Of a DNA stretch of 64,000 nt, positions 1-8,221 are shown one piece after another. The stretch's first letter is position 1; the number at the start of each line of letters is the position of its first letter. Made by a program: the position numbers and the translations under genes. The notes under the pieces are model-generated. The model saw only the letters and a list, made by a program, of their open reading frames with translations, was not told where the DNA came from and ran no database searches. This stretch comes from Aquabacter sediminis (GTDB lineage Bacteria > Pseudomonadota > Alphaproteobacteria > Rhizobiales > Xanthobacteraceae): positions 124,001 to 188,000 of the forward strand of contig NZ_JARBFX010000003.1 of assembly GCF_028863665.1 (NCBI RefSeq), given 5' to 3'.

Positions 1-257
1 CGGGCCAGTTCCTCGTTGCGGCGCTCTTCTCCGCGCAGCAGCCGCACGGACGTGGTGATGATCGAAAACACGCCGATGGCCGCGAATCCCACCATGACGG
101 CGGTCAAAGCCGGGCCGCTCCCGCTTTGCAGAATCACGGCCACCAGGCCGCCCGCAAACGAGGCCAGGCCCACTGTCAGACGCTGGAAGCGCGCCACCTT
201 CGGGCGAAATGCCCCTCTGGAGGAAGAGGCCGGGGCTTCGCGCGAGTCGTTGCTCAT
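1..257 (-). CDS. N-terminus of a two-helix membrane protein, possibly a sensor histidine kinase (cut by window edge)
   Basis: The - strand reads open from an ATG at 257 to the window edge (85 codons). A polar start (MSNDSREAP) and an Arg/Lys-rich stretch are followed by two hydrophobic helices (about residues 28-45 and 49-67, separated by QSGSGP), then a charged linker (LLRGEERRNEELA) that looks like a coiled coil leading into a cytoplasmic domain. This is the layout of a membrane-bound sensor kinase. In related alphaproteobacteria a CckA-type kinase can lie next to a FliO-domain gene, which is divergent here, but no kinase domain is visible, so the identity is a guess. Confidence 0.5.
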   Translation of the reverse strand, partial: MSNDSREAPASSSRGAFRPKVARFQRLTVGLASFAGGLVAVILQSGSGPALTAVMVGFAAIGVFSIITTSVRLLRGEERRNEELA

Positions 258-469
258 GGCAGAAGCCTTCCTGTCGCGCCGCGTGCGCTGTTCTCCCGAC
301 ACTTCGGCTCCTGGATTTTAACGCATTGGTGCGGCATTGATTGAAATCCGGCCATGCTCGTCAAGATTTTCTTGGTATGAGTGCCTGCGTCGCGAACGCG
401 GCGTGTTGTATGTAGGTAACACGCTATCGCCGGTGCGGGACCATCGGCGCGCAGCAATGAGGAAGAGTG

Positions 470-2869
470 ATGTTGCAGGATCTCCTTGGGACGCATCTGG
501 AACTGCCGGTGCGCCTGGCGATCGCGGCGGTGGTGATCGTGGTGCTTCTCGGTCTGACCGTTCTGATCGTCCGAGCCTTGAGCGGCCGCGGGCGCGGACC
601 CGGCGGACGCTCTCGCCAGGCAAGGCTGGCTGTCATGGACAGCGTGCCGGTCGACCAGAGGCGGCGCCTCATCCTGGTGCGCCGGGACGATGTGGAGCAT
701 CTCCTTCTCATTGGGGGCAACCGCGACCTCGTGGTTGAGCCCAGCATCCCGCGTGGCCTGCCGCGTGAGCAGACTCAGACGCGCGACGCCCTCCCCCTCC
801 GCGAGGCCGGGCGGGATGCACTTGCCGCGCGCGAGACCACGCTCCTGCGGCGCACGGCCGCGGCACCGCCCTTGATGGCGCCTCCACCGGCCGGCGGCAC
901 CACATCCGAGCCGTCCCCACAGCCCAGTGTTGGTGCTGCGATGGAGCCCCTTGCTCCAAAGCCGCCGGCCGCACCGGAAGCGGCCCCTTCGACGCCAGGT
1001 TCCCGCTTCGCCGCGCTCCGCCGGCCGACTGTGGCCCGGCCGGAGGGAGATCTGGCAAGCCGCGCCGGTTCCTCCAGCGAAAGCCCGTCAGGGGTCGCCG
1101 CCGCCTCTGCGACGGCATTCACCGCCGCAAAGCGCGTGTTCGAGTCCCGCACCTCCGCACCCAAGGCACCCGAAGCACGGACGGAGGAGCGCACCGTTCA
1201 GCCAAAGCCCCCGAGCGTGCCGGCACCGGACGAGGTGCGCGAGGCCGTCCCGGCTCCCGCAGAGCCCGAGGCTACCTCTCCGGTTGAAGTACCGGTCGCT
1301 GCGCACCCCGAACAGGATCTGGCGAAGGACGCGCTGCCCGGCGGGGACAGCCATGCCGTTCGGAAGGCGGAGCCAGCGGTCACCAAAACCCCGGTTCCAG
1401 CGGCCGAGCTGGTCCCCCAGTCCGTGGCGCCCGTCGCGGAGCCCCCTGTTGCAGAGCCCGTCGCACCTCCCCCGATTCTCGCCCAGCCTCCCCTGGTGGA
1501 GCCCCCGGTAAAGGCCCCGTTCGAGACCGCAACGCCCGCCTCGCCCGCCGCGGCGGAGGAGGACAAGGCTGAGCCGATGGCCCGCCCGGTCCACATGGCG
1601 CCGATCTTTGAAGCGAAGGAGGAAGCGTCCGCCTCTCCGGCAGAAGCTCGGGAGAAAGTGGAACCGACCTTCCACATGCCTGCCGCGCCAGTTGCCGATA
1701 GCCGTCCGGTGGATGCGGCCGGAAAGGCACAGGTTGCCCTCTCCATAGAGGACCTCCTGGGTCCGACGCCCGAGAGCGCGCCGCTTGAGGATAAGATCGA
1801 GCCGAAGGTCGAGATGAAGGCGGAGGCTCAACGGGACTCCAAGGTGGAGCCCACGCTTGGCCATCAGCCCGAGGCGCCGGCCGAACACCATGTCGAGCCC
1901 AAGGTCTCGCCGAGGATCGAGCCGCAGATCGAATTCAAGGTCGAGCCCGTTGCCCCCGCTCCCACGGGCTCTCAGCCCAGCGACACTCCCGCGGCGCCTG
2001 CTCGGCGCGCACCTGTCTTCAGTTTCGGTCGTCCCGGCCGGGAGGCTCCTGCACGGGCGGAACCGAAGCTCGGCGACCGCCCCGCACGTCTGCAGACCTC
2101 TCTCGAGAAGGCACTCGAAGGCGGCAAGGAGGCAGCGGAGACGCAACCGGTTCAGCAGAGGCGCCCGGTCGAGCCGCCAGCCGGCGAGCGCCAGCCACGG
2201 CCCACCGCGAGCTTCCCACCGACAACTTTCGCCAGCCGGCCCACGGCACCGCCCGTCCCGCCCTTCGTGCCGCCGCCCGCCAAGCCGGGGGCGCCTCGAC
2301 CGACGAGCCCCTTCCGGGCCGCGCCGTTGCCCCCCGAGGTGGTCGCAACACCTGCCGTGGAGCCGGATGTCAGCGAAACGGACACCCTTGAGGGGACCGA
2401 CCGCATGGATTCGCACGCCATCGGGTCCGTTTCTCAGGACGAAGGGGATGCCCCGTCTGAGATCGACAGCGCTCCGCCCGTGCGGGTGATCGAGCCCGAG
2501 CCGGCGGCAGCCCCGTCGGTCTCTCCGGACACCTTTGCGCTGATTGAGATGGAGGCCGGCCTCAACCTGGAGACCGATCTCATGCGGGAGCTGGAAATAA
2601 CGCTCGCCCAGGAGCTTTCTGCGCCGGACGCTGGGGGCGAAGAAAGCATTGCTCCGCAGGCAGAGACAAAGTCCGGGTCCGCGCCTCATCAAGCAGCCGC
2701 GGAGCCTGCCCAAGCAGGGCCGGACGCAGCGGTGACTGACGCAGAAAGCGAGAAACCGGACGCAACCGCGTCGACGGCTCCTTCAGGCAAGGCAGCAGCG
2801 ACGGTGGATCCGTTCGAGGATCTCGAAGCGGAGATGGCTTCGCTCTTGGGCCGGGCGCCTCCCCGGTGA
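470..2869 (+). CDS. FliO-domain membrane protein with a very long disordered Pro/Ala/Glu-rich tail
   Basis: The first ~100 residues resemble FliO: one membrane helix (about residues 14-37) and then a small basic cytoplasmic domain (LAVMDSVPVDQRRRLILVRR, HLLLIGG). FliO supports assembly of the flagellar export gate. The remaining ~650 residues are low complexity, rich in Pro, Ala and Glu, with recurring EPKVE / RIEP / KVEP motifs near residues 440-510, and a short acidic C-terminal segment (DPFEDLEAEMASLLG). FliO itself is only 100-150 residues. The ATG at 470 has GAGGA at 459-463; a GTG at 467 is the alternative. No other flagellar gene is nearby, so this may be a FliO-like protein with another role. 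It is divergent from the gene at the left edge. Confidence 0.7.
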   Translation: MLQDLLGTHLELPVRLAIAAVVIVVLLGLTVLIVRALSGRGRGPGGRSRQARLAVMDSVPVDQRRRLILVRRDDVEHLLLIGGNRDLVVEPSIPRGLPREQTQTRDALPLREAGRDALAARETTLLRRTAAAPPLMAPPPAGGTTSEPSPQPSVGAAMEPLAPKPPAAPEAAPSTPGSRFAALRRPTVARPEGDLASRAGSSSESPSGVAAASATAFTAAKRVFESRTSAPKAPEARTEERTVQPKPPSVPAPDEVREAVPAPAEPEATSPVEVPVAAHPEQDLAKDALPGGDSHAVRKAEPAVTKTPVPAAELVPQSVAPVAEPPVAEPVAPPPILAQPPLVEPPVKAPFETATPASPAAAEEDKAEPMARPVHMAPIFEAKEEASASPAEAREKVEPTFHMPAAPVADSRPVDAAGKAQVALSIEDLLGPTPESAPLEDKIEPKVEMKAEAQRDSKVEPTLGHQPEAPAEHHVEPKVSPRIEPQIEFKVEPVAPAPTGSQPSDTPAAPARRAPVFSFGRPGREAPARAEPKLGDRPARLQTSLEKALEGGKEAAETQPVQQRRPVEPPAGERQPRPTASFPPTTFASRPTAPPVPPFVPPPAKPGAPRPTSPFRAAPLPPEVVATPAVEPDVSETDTLEGTDRMDSHAIGSVSQDEGDAPSEIDSAPPVRVIEPEPAAAPSVSPDTFALIEMEAGLNLETDLMRELEITLAQELSAPDAGGEESIAPQAETKSGSAPHQAAAEPAQAGPDAAVTDAESEKPDATASTAPSGKAAATVDPFEDLEAEMASLLGRAPPR

Positions 2870-2956
2870 CGGCCCGCGGGGCGACCACCGCCCCGTCCTC
2901 GTCCAGGGGCGTCTGCGCCCAGGCCGGACACATCAACGGCGGATCAGGTTCAAAAT

Positions 2957-2996
2957 AAAAAAGGCCCCGGAAGCGATCGCCTCCGGGGCCTTTCTC
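2957..2996. terminator. Bidirectional rho-independent terminator
   Basis: Nine-base arms GGCCCCGGA (2963-2971) and TCCGGGGCC (2982-2990) are flanked by an A-run on the left and TTTCTCTT on the right. It lies between the FliO-domain gene (+) and the small secreted protein gene (-), so it can end transcripts from both. Confidence 0.85.
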
Positions 2997-3019
2997 TTGA
3001 GGCCTGGTCGCCGAACCGT

Positions 3020-3292
3020 TCAGGAATTGAACAGCATCAGGCACTGGCCTGCCTGCTCGGCCGCCGGACGGGCATTGCCCTGAGAGATCGTTCCCCCCTG
3101 CACCAGGGCGCGGGTCTGCTGGGTCACCAGATCGCGCACGGAGGCTCCGGGGGCCATCTGCGGAGCGACCGCATTGTAGATGGTCTTGGCATCGCCGCTC
3201 AGATTGGCCGCGCAGGCGGTTGCAGCCGACTTATCGGCAAGGGCGGCCGTCGCCACGAGGCTCAAAGCTGCAGCAAGAATAGCGGTCTTCAT
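3020..3292 (-). CDS. Small secreted protein of unknown function (90 aa)
   Basis: The signal peptide is clear (MKTAILAAALSLVATAALA, then DKSAATACAANL). The mature part is about 70 residues with two cysteines (ACAAN and GQCLML) that could form one disulfide across the whole protein. I do not recognise the family. The start chosen is the second of two adjacent ATGs (3295 and 3292), as GGAG in agaggagaagg is better spaced from it. The next gene upstream on the same strand (3309-3644) also encodes a secreted protein, 16 bases away, so the two are probably one operon. Confidence 0.7.
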   Translation of the reverse strand: MKTAILAAALSLVATAALADKSAATACAANLSGDAKTIYNAVAPQMAPGASVRDLVTQQTRALVQGGTISQGNARPAAEQAGQCLMLFNS

Positions 3293-3308
3293 CATCCTTC
3301 TCCTCTGC

Positions 3309-3644
3309 TTACCGAACACCGGCCCGGTTCACCGGACCACCGGCATTTGCCGGGGCAACGCCGACACCCGCGCCGGCACCACCGAAACCCGCGCCGGGAA
3401 GCACGCCGGCTCCCGCTGCGCCAGCGCCCGCACCGGGCAACACGCCCACACCCGTCGCATCATGCGGCACGCAGCCGACCGGATAGCCGGGGCGCGTGCA
3501 ATGAACGACGGGAGCGGGGCGAACCACACAGCCAGCCGGAACGCCTGGACCCGTGCAATACACCACAGCGTTTGCCGCCCCGGCTGGGAGCAGGGCAGAA
3601 CCTGCAAGGCCGATGGCAAAAAGGCTCTGTTTCCAGAAGGACAT
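3309..3644 (-). CDS. Small secreted Gly-rich protein with duplicated C-x8-C motif
   Basis: Signal peptide MSFWKQSLFAIGLAGSALLP, cut after AANA. The mature N-terminus carries two copies of a motif: CTGPGVPAGC and CTRPGYPVGC, each a Cys pair eight residues apart. The rest is a low-complexity Gly/Ala/Val/Pro tail (GVLPGAGAG repeats) ending GGPVNRAGVR. Proteins of this layout occur in many Hyphomicrobiales with no assigned function. The ATG at 3644 is preceded by AAGGGAG. An open frame continues upstream to 3764 but would put residues ahead of a perfect signal peptide, so it was not used. Confidence 0.75.
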   Translation of the reverse strand: MSFWKQSLFAIGLAGSALLPAGAANAVVYCTGPGVPAGCVVRPAPVVHCTRPGYPVGCVPHDATGVGVLPGAGAGAAGAGVLPGAGFGGAGAGVGVAPANAGGPVNRAGVR

Positions 3645-3862
3645 GACACTCCCTTTCGCGCTTCGGGGCTCTTGCCCCCACACAGATGTCTGGCGGTAAA
3701 GGCGAGCCCATTGTTGAGCAACGGCGATTATTGACCAAAATTTGCTCTGAAGCCCTCGCTTCAAGCGCGGCCGCGGCTTTATAGTGCCTCCATGGACAAG
3801 GGCGTCGATCCCGGACAGGGTCCAGGATATGGCACTGCGGGTTTTGGGACCAAGCGTGGCGG

Positions 3863-4888
3863 ATGGTAATGGCGCTGACTGACCCTTCTGCGTCGCGAGA
3901 TGCAGCCAGGCGATTCGCTGAGCTGAAAAGGCGCGCGGACGAGCGAATCCCCGTCCTCATGGCACATCCTCGCTTTCACGAAGCGATGGAAATCGCCACC
4001 CGTGGGATCCTCCATATGTATCATGGGAACAGGCTGCTCAACCGCCTCATGAATGACCGGGGGCGGGTCATTTTCGGACTGCTTTGTTACTATCTGGCCT
4101 GCTCGCCGGACCAGAATGGGGTCGGCCTCACCGTCACGCGAATCGCCGACCTGTGCGAGGAAACGGACCTGTGCAGCCGCGGGCGCGCCAAGGCGCTCAT
4201 CACCCTGATGCGCTGGGCGGGCTATGTGGACGCCAGCCCGTCGGACGGCGCCACCAATCGGCGCCAGCGCCCGCTGGCTCCCACGGCGCGCATGGCGACC
4301 GAATATACCCGTCGCTGGCAGACCATGCTGACGGCCGTCTCGCGATTCGACGCGGTGGCCGATGAGGCGCTGGCACGCTTGGGCGATGTGGGATTTCTCT
4401 CCGCTCTCGTTCGGAACCAAGGCGACCGCTATCGCGCCGGATTCCGTCTTCTGGAGCATTCGCCGCAGATGCGCGTGCTTGCAGAGCGCGACGCCGGCGT
4501 CCTGATCGCCATCAGCCTCTACAATTCGGGCGCGGAGGGAGACACCTATCCGCCGAGCCAGCCCGTCCCGATGCCCGTCGCGGCGCTGGCCCGCCAGTTC
4601 GACGTGTCGCGGGCCCATGTCCTGAAAATGCTGCGTGAGGCGGAGGATGCCGGGCTGATCCAGCGCCTGCCGGGCCATCAGGGCTCGGTCCAGCTCCTGC
4701 CCCCCCTGCTGCGGGGCGTCGAGTATTTCATGGCGGCGTGCTTCTCTCTTCAGATCGACTGCGCCACCGACGCGCTGCGGCAGACAGCTGAGGCCCAACT
4801 GCCCGTTGCCCCGGTACCGCCCCATTATGTAAGCGCGGTCAACGAGAAGACTAAGGTGCCACAGAAGATCGATACCCGGCCCGCCTGA
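3863..4888 (+). CDS. Probable winged-helix (MarR/GntR-like) transcriptional regulator
   Basis: This 341-residue soluble protein has two candidate helix-turn-helix regions: one around residues 85-120 (TVTRIADLCEET followed by GRAKALITLMRWAGYV), and a clearer one around 240-275 (VAALARQFDVSRAHVLKMLR then AEDAGLIQRLPG), the latter with the shape of a winged helix. Related proteins in Bradyrhizobium-type genomes are annotated as hypothetical or MarR-like. It has no partner gene and is followed by the B12 riboswitch, so a link with B12 uptake is possible but unproven. The start at 3863 is the first ATG; the third codon is also ATG. Confidence 0.6.
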   Translation: MVMALTDPSASRDAARRFAELKRRADERIPVLMAHPRFHEAMEIATRGILHMYHGNRLLNRLMNDRGRVIFGLLCYYLACSPDQNGVGLTVTRIADLCEETDLCSRGRAKALITLMRWAGYVDASPSDGATNRRQRPLAPTARMATEYTRRWQTMLTAVSRFDAVADEALARLGDVGFLSALVRNQGDRYRAGFRLLEHSPQMRVLAERDAGVLIAISLYNSGAEGDTYPPSQPVPMPVAALARQFDVSRAHVLKMLREAEDAGLIQRLPGHQGSVQLLPPLLRGVEYFMAACFSLQIDCATDALRQTAEAQLPVAPVPPHYVSAVNEKTKVPQKIDTRPA

Positions 4889-4937
4889 GGCACGTGCTGC
4901 GGCTTGACCCTCCAATCCGCCTCCCCTAGGGTCGCCG

Positions 4938-5113
4938 AGACGGTTCCCGCAAGGGATCAAAAGGGAATGCGGTGAAAGCGCCTCATGCGCCGAATCCGCA
5001 GCTGCCCCCGCAACTGTGAGCGGCGAGTTCTTCGTCACAAGCCACTGGGCCACTCGGGGCCTGGGAAGGCGGCGAATGAACAGCGACCCGCAAGCCAGGA
5101 GACCTGCCGTCAG
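4938..5113 (+). promoter_or_regulatory. Cobalamin (B12) riboswitch controlling btuBFCD
   Basis: All the usual landmarks appear in order: GGTTCCCGC with a complementary GGGAATGCGGTG, then AATCCGCAGCTGCCCCCGC with AACTGTGA, then GCCACTGGG at 5041-5049, and the B12 box GCCAGGAGACCTGCC at 5094-5108. It lies in the leader of the TonB-dependent receptor gene. By analogy with the class, binding of adenosylcobalamin would shut down expression of the receptor and probably of the whole transport operon. Confidence 0.95.
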
Positions 5114-5227
5114 TCGTGGTCACACGCGAGCTCATCGGGCGGGGTGTCCTGGTGGTGGCGAATGGAAGGATTCTGCCTTTCCGCCTCGTTCGCGGTGACG
5201 TGCCACATCGTCCCGCCCGAGGCCCTT

Positions 5228-7225
5228 ATGCCTTCCCGTACCCGTTCGGCCGCACTCCGGCCCGTGTTCCTTTCTGTCGCCATCTCAACCCTTATTCCCG
5301 GCCTGGCCGCCAGCCCCGCCCTGGCGCAATCCGCAGCCTCCGCCGGGGATGACATCGACCTGCCCCAGATCGTCATCAGCGCCACCGGCACCGCCACACC
5401 GGCCAGTGCCGTGGCCAGCTCTGTCACGGTGATTACGGCGGACGACATCGCCCGGACGCAGGAGCGCAGCGTGCCGGATGTGCTCCAGGCCGTCCCGGGC
5501 CTCAACGTGGTCCAGACCGGCGGTCCCGGCGGCACCACGTCCATCTTCATGCGCGGCACCAATTCCAACCAGGTGAAGATCCTGGTGGACGGGGTGGACA
5601 TGACCGACCCCTCCTCCCCGGATGGCACGTTCAATCTCGGCCAGCTCATGACCAACGACATCTCGCGGATCGAGGTGCTGCGGGGACCCCAGAGCGGACT
5701 TTATGGCTCGGATGCCATTGGCGGCGTCATTTCCATCACCACCAAGCGGGGCAGCGGGCCCGCCAAGATTTCCGGCTTCGTGGAAGCCGGCGCACTCGGC
5801 ACCTTCAATCAGGCGCTAGGGGTTAGCGGGGGGACCGACACGATTGGCTATGCCTTCAATGTCGGGCACTTTGCCTCCACCTCTATCCCGGTGACACCCC
5901 AGGGCATCGTTCCCCCCGGCTATCCCACCAATTTCAACAGTTTCGACAACTGGACCTATTCCGGCCGGCTCGATTTCGACCTTTCAGACAATTTTTCAGT
6001 CAATCTCACAGGGCGCTACATCGACAGCCAGCTGGTCTATACGCCCGACATCTTCTCCATGACCACCTACACGTCCATGCCCGCCATGCAGACGAGCACC
6101 TCCTTCTCCCGCGTCTTCTTGGGCAAGGCGGAGGGCGTGTGGACCGCACTCGACGGCAACCTCGTCAGCAGCTTCGGCGTCTCGGCCACCGACCAGTCCC
6201 GCCCCACAACCGGGCCGAACGAGACCGAGAACGGCACCTATGATGGCCAGATGCAGACCTTTTATCTGCGATCCACCTGGACGTTCATGCCTGGCCAGAC
6301 CCTGCTCAGCGGCATCGAGCGCAAGAACGAGAGCATGACCTCTTCGAGCTATTACAGCTCTGGCGAGCTCTCAGCCTCCAATGGCGACACGGCAGCCTAT
6401 CTGCAGCTCCAGTCCTCCTTCGGCGACCGCGTCTTCCTGGCGCTTAACGGGCGCTTTGACAGCGACGACACCTATGGCGATCACACCACCTATCGCATCG
6501 CGCCCGCCTATCTGATCCCGGAGACGGGAACCAAGCTGAAGGCCACCTATGGCACCGGCTTCAATGCCCCCTCGCTCTACCAGCTCTATGCCCCCGTCTA
6601 TGGCAATCCCGATCTGAAGCCAGAGGAAAGCACCGGCTGGGATGTCGGTTTCGAGCAGCAGGTGCTGAACGGCCAGGCCTCGTTCGGCGCCACCTATTTT
6701 CAAAACGATCTGACGAACCTCATCGGCTACGATCCCGCCACCTATGTCTATGTGAACGTCTCCCAGGCCACCACCAAGGGGGTCGAGGCCTTCGTGGCGG
6801 TGCAGGTCACGGATAGCCTGTCGCTCCGGGTTGACTATACGTATACGCAGGCACAAGGCACCGTGACGCCCGGCTCGACCTATTCGGCCGGCGCTTGTGC
6901 CCCCGCGACGCTCGACACCTGCAATCTCCTGAGGCGTCCCAACAACAAGGTGTCCGTTGCCGCCAACTGGCAGGCCACCGACAATCTGAACCTGAATGCG
7001 ACCCTCATTTATGTGTCCAGCTGGTGGGACATCGTCCGCCTGTCGTCCGATTATGTGGACCAGCCCGGCTATACCATTCTCAATCTCGCCGCCAATTATG
7101 CGGTGAGCCCCAACGCCACCGTCTACGGGCGCATCAACAACCTGTTCAACGAGACCTATGAAGATCCCAACGGCTTCCTGGCGCCCGGCTTCGGCGCCTA
7201 TGGCGGCGTCCGCTTTACCTTCTGA
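5228..7225 (+). CDS. btuB: TonB-dependent vitamin B12 receptor BtuB
   Basis: Outer-membrane receptor of 665 residues. It has a signal peptide (hydrophobic FLSVAISTLIPGLAASPALA, cut before QSAASAG), a likely TonB box (LPQIVISATGT), then a plug domain (VPDVLQAVPGLNVVQ, GGTTSIFMRGTNSNQVKIL, RIEVLRGPQSGLYGSDAIGG) and a beta-barrel ending in an aromatic residue (GGVRFTF), as outer-membrane proteins do. The conserved barrel part GTGFNAPSLYQLY and NPDLKPEES is present. Specificity for B12 rests on the riboswitch just upstream and the BtuFCD genes just downstream. The ATG at 5228 was chosen because it gives a complete signal peptide; in-frame codons further upstream run into the riboswitch. Confidence 0.9.
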   Translation: MPSRTRSAALRPVFLSVAISTLIPGLAASPALAQSAASAGDDIDLPQIVISATGTATPASAVASSVTVITADDIARTQERSVPDVLQAVPGLNVVQTGGPGGTTSIFMRGTNSNQVKILVDGVDMTDPSSPDGTFNLGQLMTNDISRIEVLRGPQSGLYGSDAIGGVISITTKRGSGPAKISGFVEAGALGTFNQALGVSGGTDTIGYAFNVGHFASTSIPVTPQGIVPPGYPTNFNSFDNWTYSGRLDFDLSDNFSVNLTGRYIDSQLVYTPDIFSMTTYTSMPAMQTSTSFSRVFLGKAEGVWTALDGNLVSSFGVSATDQSRPTTGPNETENGTYDGQMQTFYLRSTWTFMPGQTLLSGIERKNESMTSSSYYSSGELSASNGDTAAYLQLQSSFGDRVFLALNGRFDSDDTYGDHTTYRIAPAYLIPETGTKLKATYGTGFNAPSLYQLYAPVYGNPDLKPEESTGWDVGFEQQVLNGQASFGATYFQNDLTNLIGYDPATYVYVNVSQATTKGVEAFVAVQVTDSLSLRVDYTYTQAQGTVTPGSTYSAGACAPATLDTCNLLRRPNNKVSVAANWQATDNLNLNATLIYVSSWWDIVRLSSDYVDQPGYTILNLAANYAVSPNATVYGRINNLFNETYEDPNGFLAPGFGAYGGVRFTF

Positions 7226-7261
7226 GACCCTATCGTCTGAGACCCCATATTCTGACACCCC

Positions 7262-8221
7262 ATGAGCCGCTCCGCCCGCCCTCCTCGCCTCCCCCCGCGC
7301 TCGAAGCGGGGATGGGAGCGGCGCGCCCGCGGCACGCTTGCGATCCTCCTGTGCCTCGCTGGCGTGCCGGCGCTGGCCCAGGAGGGCAAGCCTGCGCGAG
7401 CGGCAGCGGGAAAGCCGGCGCGCATCGCCTCGCTCAATTTGTGCGGCGATGAATTGCTGCTGCGCCTCGCCGATCGCGACCGCATCGCCTCCGTGACCTT
7501 CCTGGCGGCGGAGCCGGCCAGTTCCAACGTGGCCAACCTTGCCCATGGCCTGCCCACCAATCGGGGGCTGGCGGAAGAGATTGTTCCCCTGGAGCCCGAT
7601 CTGGTCATCACCGGCGCCTTCACCACCCGCGCCACGTCCGATCTGCTGCGCACGCTGGGGGTCCCGGTCCTCGAACTGCCCATGCCGGCCACGTTGGAAG
7701 AGGCCTATGGCCAAATCCGGCAGGTGGCGGAACGCATCGGCGAACCGGCGCGGGGCGAAGCCATGATAGCCCGAATGCAGGCCGACATGGCCGCGCTGCC
7801 CTCCCCGCATGCGCCCGACCGCTCGGCCATCGTCCTGCGGCCCAACGGCTTTACGGCTGGCAAGGGCTCCCTGGCCGATGATCTGATGGCGCGGGCAGGT
7901 CTCGACAACCTTGCGGCGCGCCTGCCGGCGGACAAGCTCGGGCAATTGCCGCTCGAAGAGGTGGTTGTTGCCCACCCCGACCTGCTCGTGGTCGACACCG
8001 ATCCCGCGGCTCCGCCTTCCCTCGCCGAGAGCATCCTCGACCATCCAGCCTTGCGCCCGTTCAGCCGACAAGGCCGGACCGTCGCGCTGCCCGCCCGCCT
8101 TTGGGCGTGCGCCGGCCCGGAACTGGCGTCCGCTGCCGCCCGCCTCTCCGCCGCGCCGAAGGCAACACGCAGCGCCTCCCAAGCTATGGCCCCCCTCGTG
8201 CCGCTGCGGGCCGCTCCATGA
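7262..8221 (+). CDS. btuF: Periplasmic B12-binding protein of the ABC importer (BtuF-like)
   Basis: The 319-residue protein has an N-terminal signal sequence after a basic stretch (GTLAILLCLAGVPALAQ) and the helical-backbone metal/cofactor-binding fold: RIASLNLCGDELLLRLAD, EIVPLEPDLVITG, LEEVVVAHPDLLVVDTD. These are the segments typical of BtuF and of iron-siderophore binding proteins, which share one family. B12 as ligand is inferred from the riboswitch and BtuB upstream. Its stop overlaps the permease start by four bases (ATGA), so the genes are translationally coupled. Confidence 0.85.
   Translation: MSRSARPPRLPPRSKRGWERRARGTLAILLCLAGVPALAQEGKPARAAAGKPARIASLNLCGDELLLRLADRDRIASVTFLAAEPASSNVANLAHGLPTNRGLAEEIVPLEPDLVITGAFTTRATSDLLRTLGVPVLELPMPATLEEAYGQIRQVAERIGEPARGEAMIARMQADMAALPSPHAPDRSAIVLRPNGFTAGKGSLADDLMARAGLDNLAARLPADKLGQLPLEEVVVAHPDLLVVDTDPAAPPSLAESILDHPALRPFSRQGRTVALPARLWACAGPELASAAARLSAAPKATRSASQAMAPLVPLRAAP

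Noticed and set aside
4985-5227. N-terminal extension of btuB into the riboswitch
   Set aside because: The frame is open back to 4985, but residues there would be encoded by conserved riboswitch bases; the signal peptide starts at 5228.
6371-8182. 600-codon open frame on the - strand opposite btuB and btuF
   Set aside because: Gly/Arg/His-rich translation with no domain; it lies entirely against a riboswitch-controlled operon of recognisable genes.
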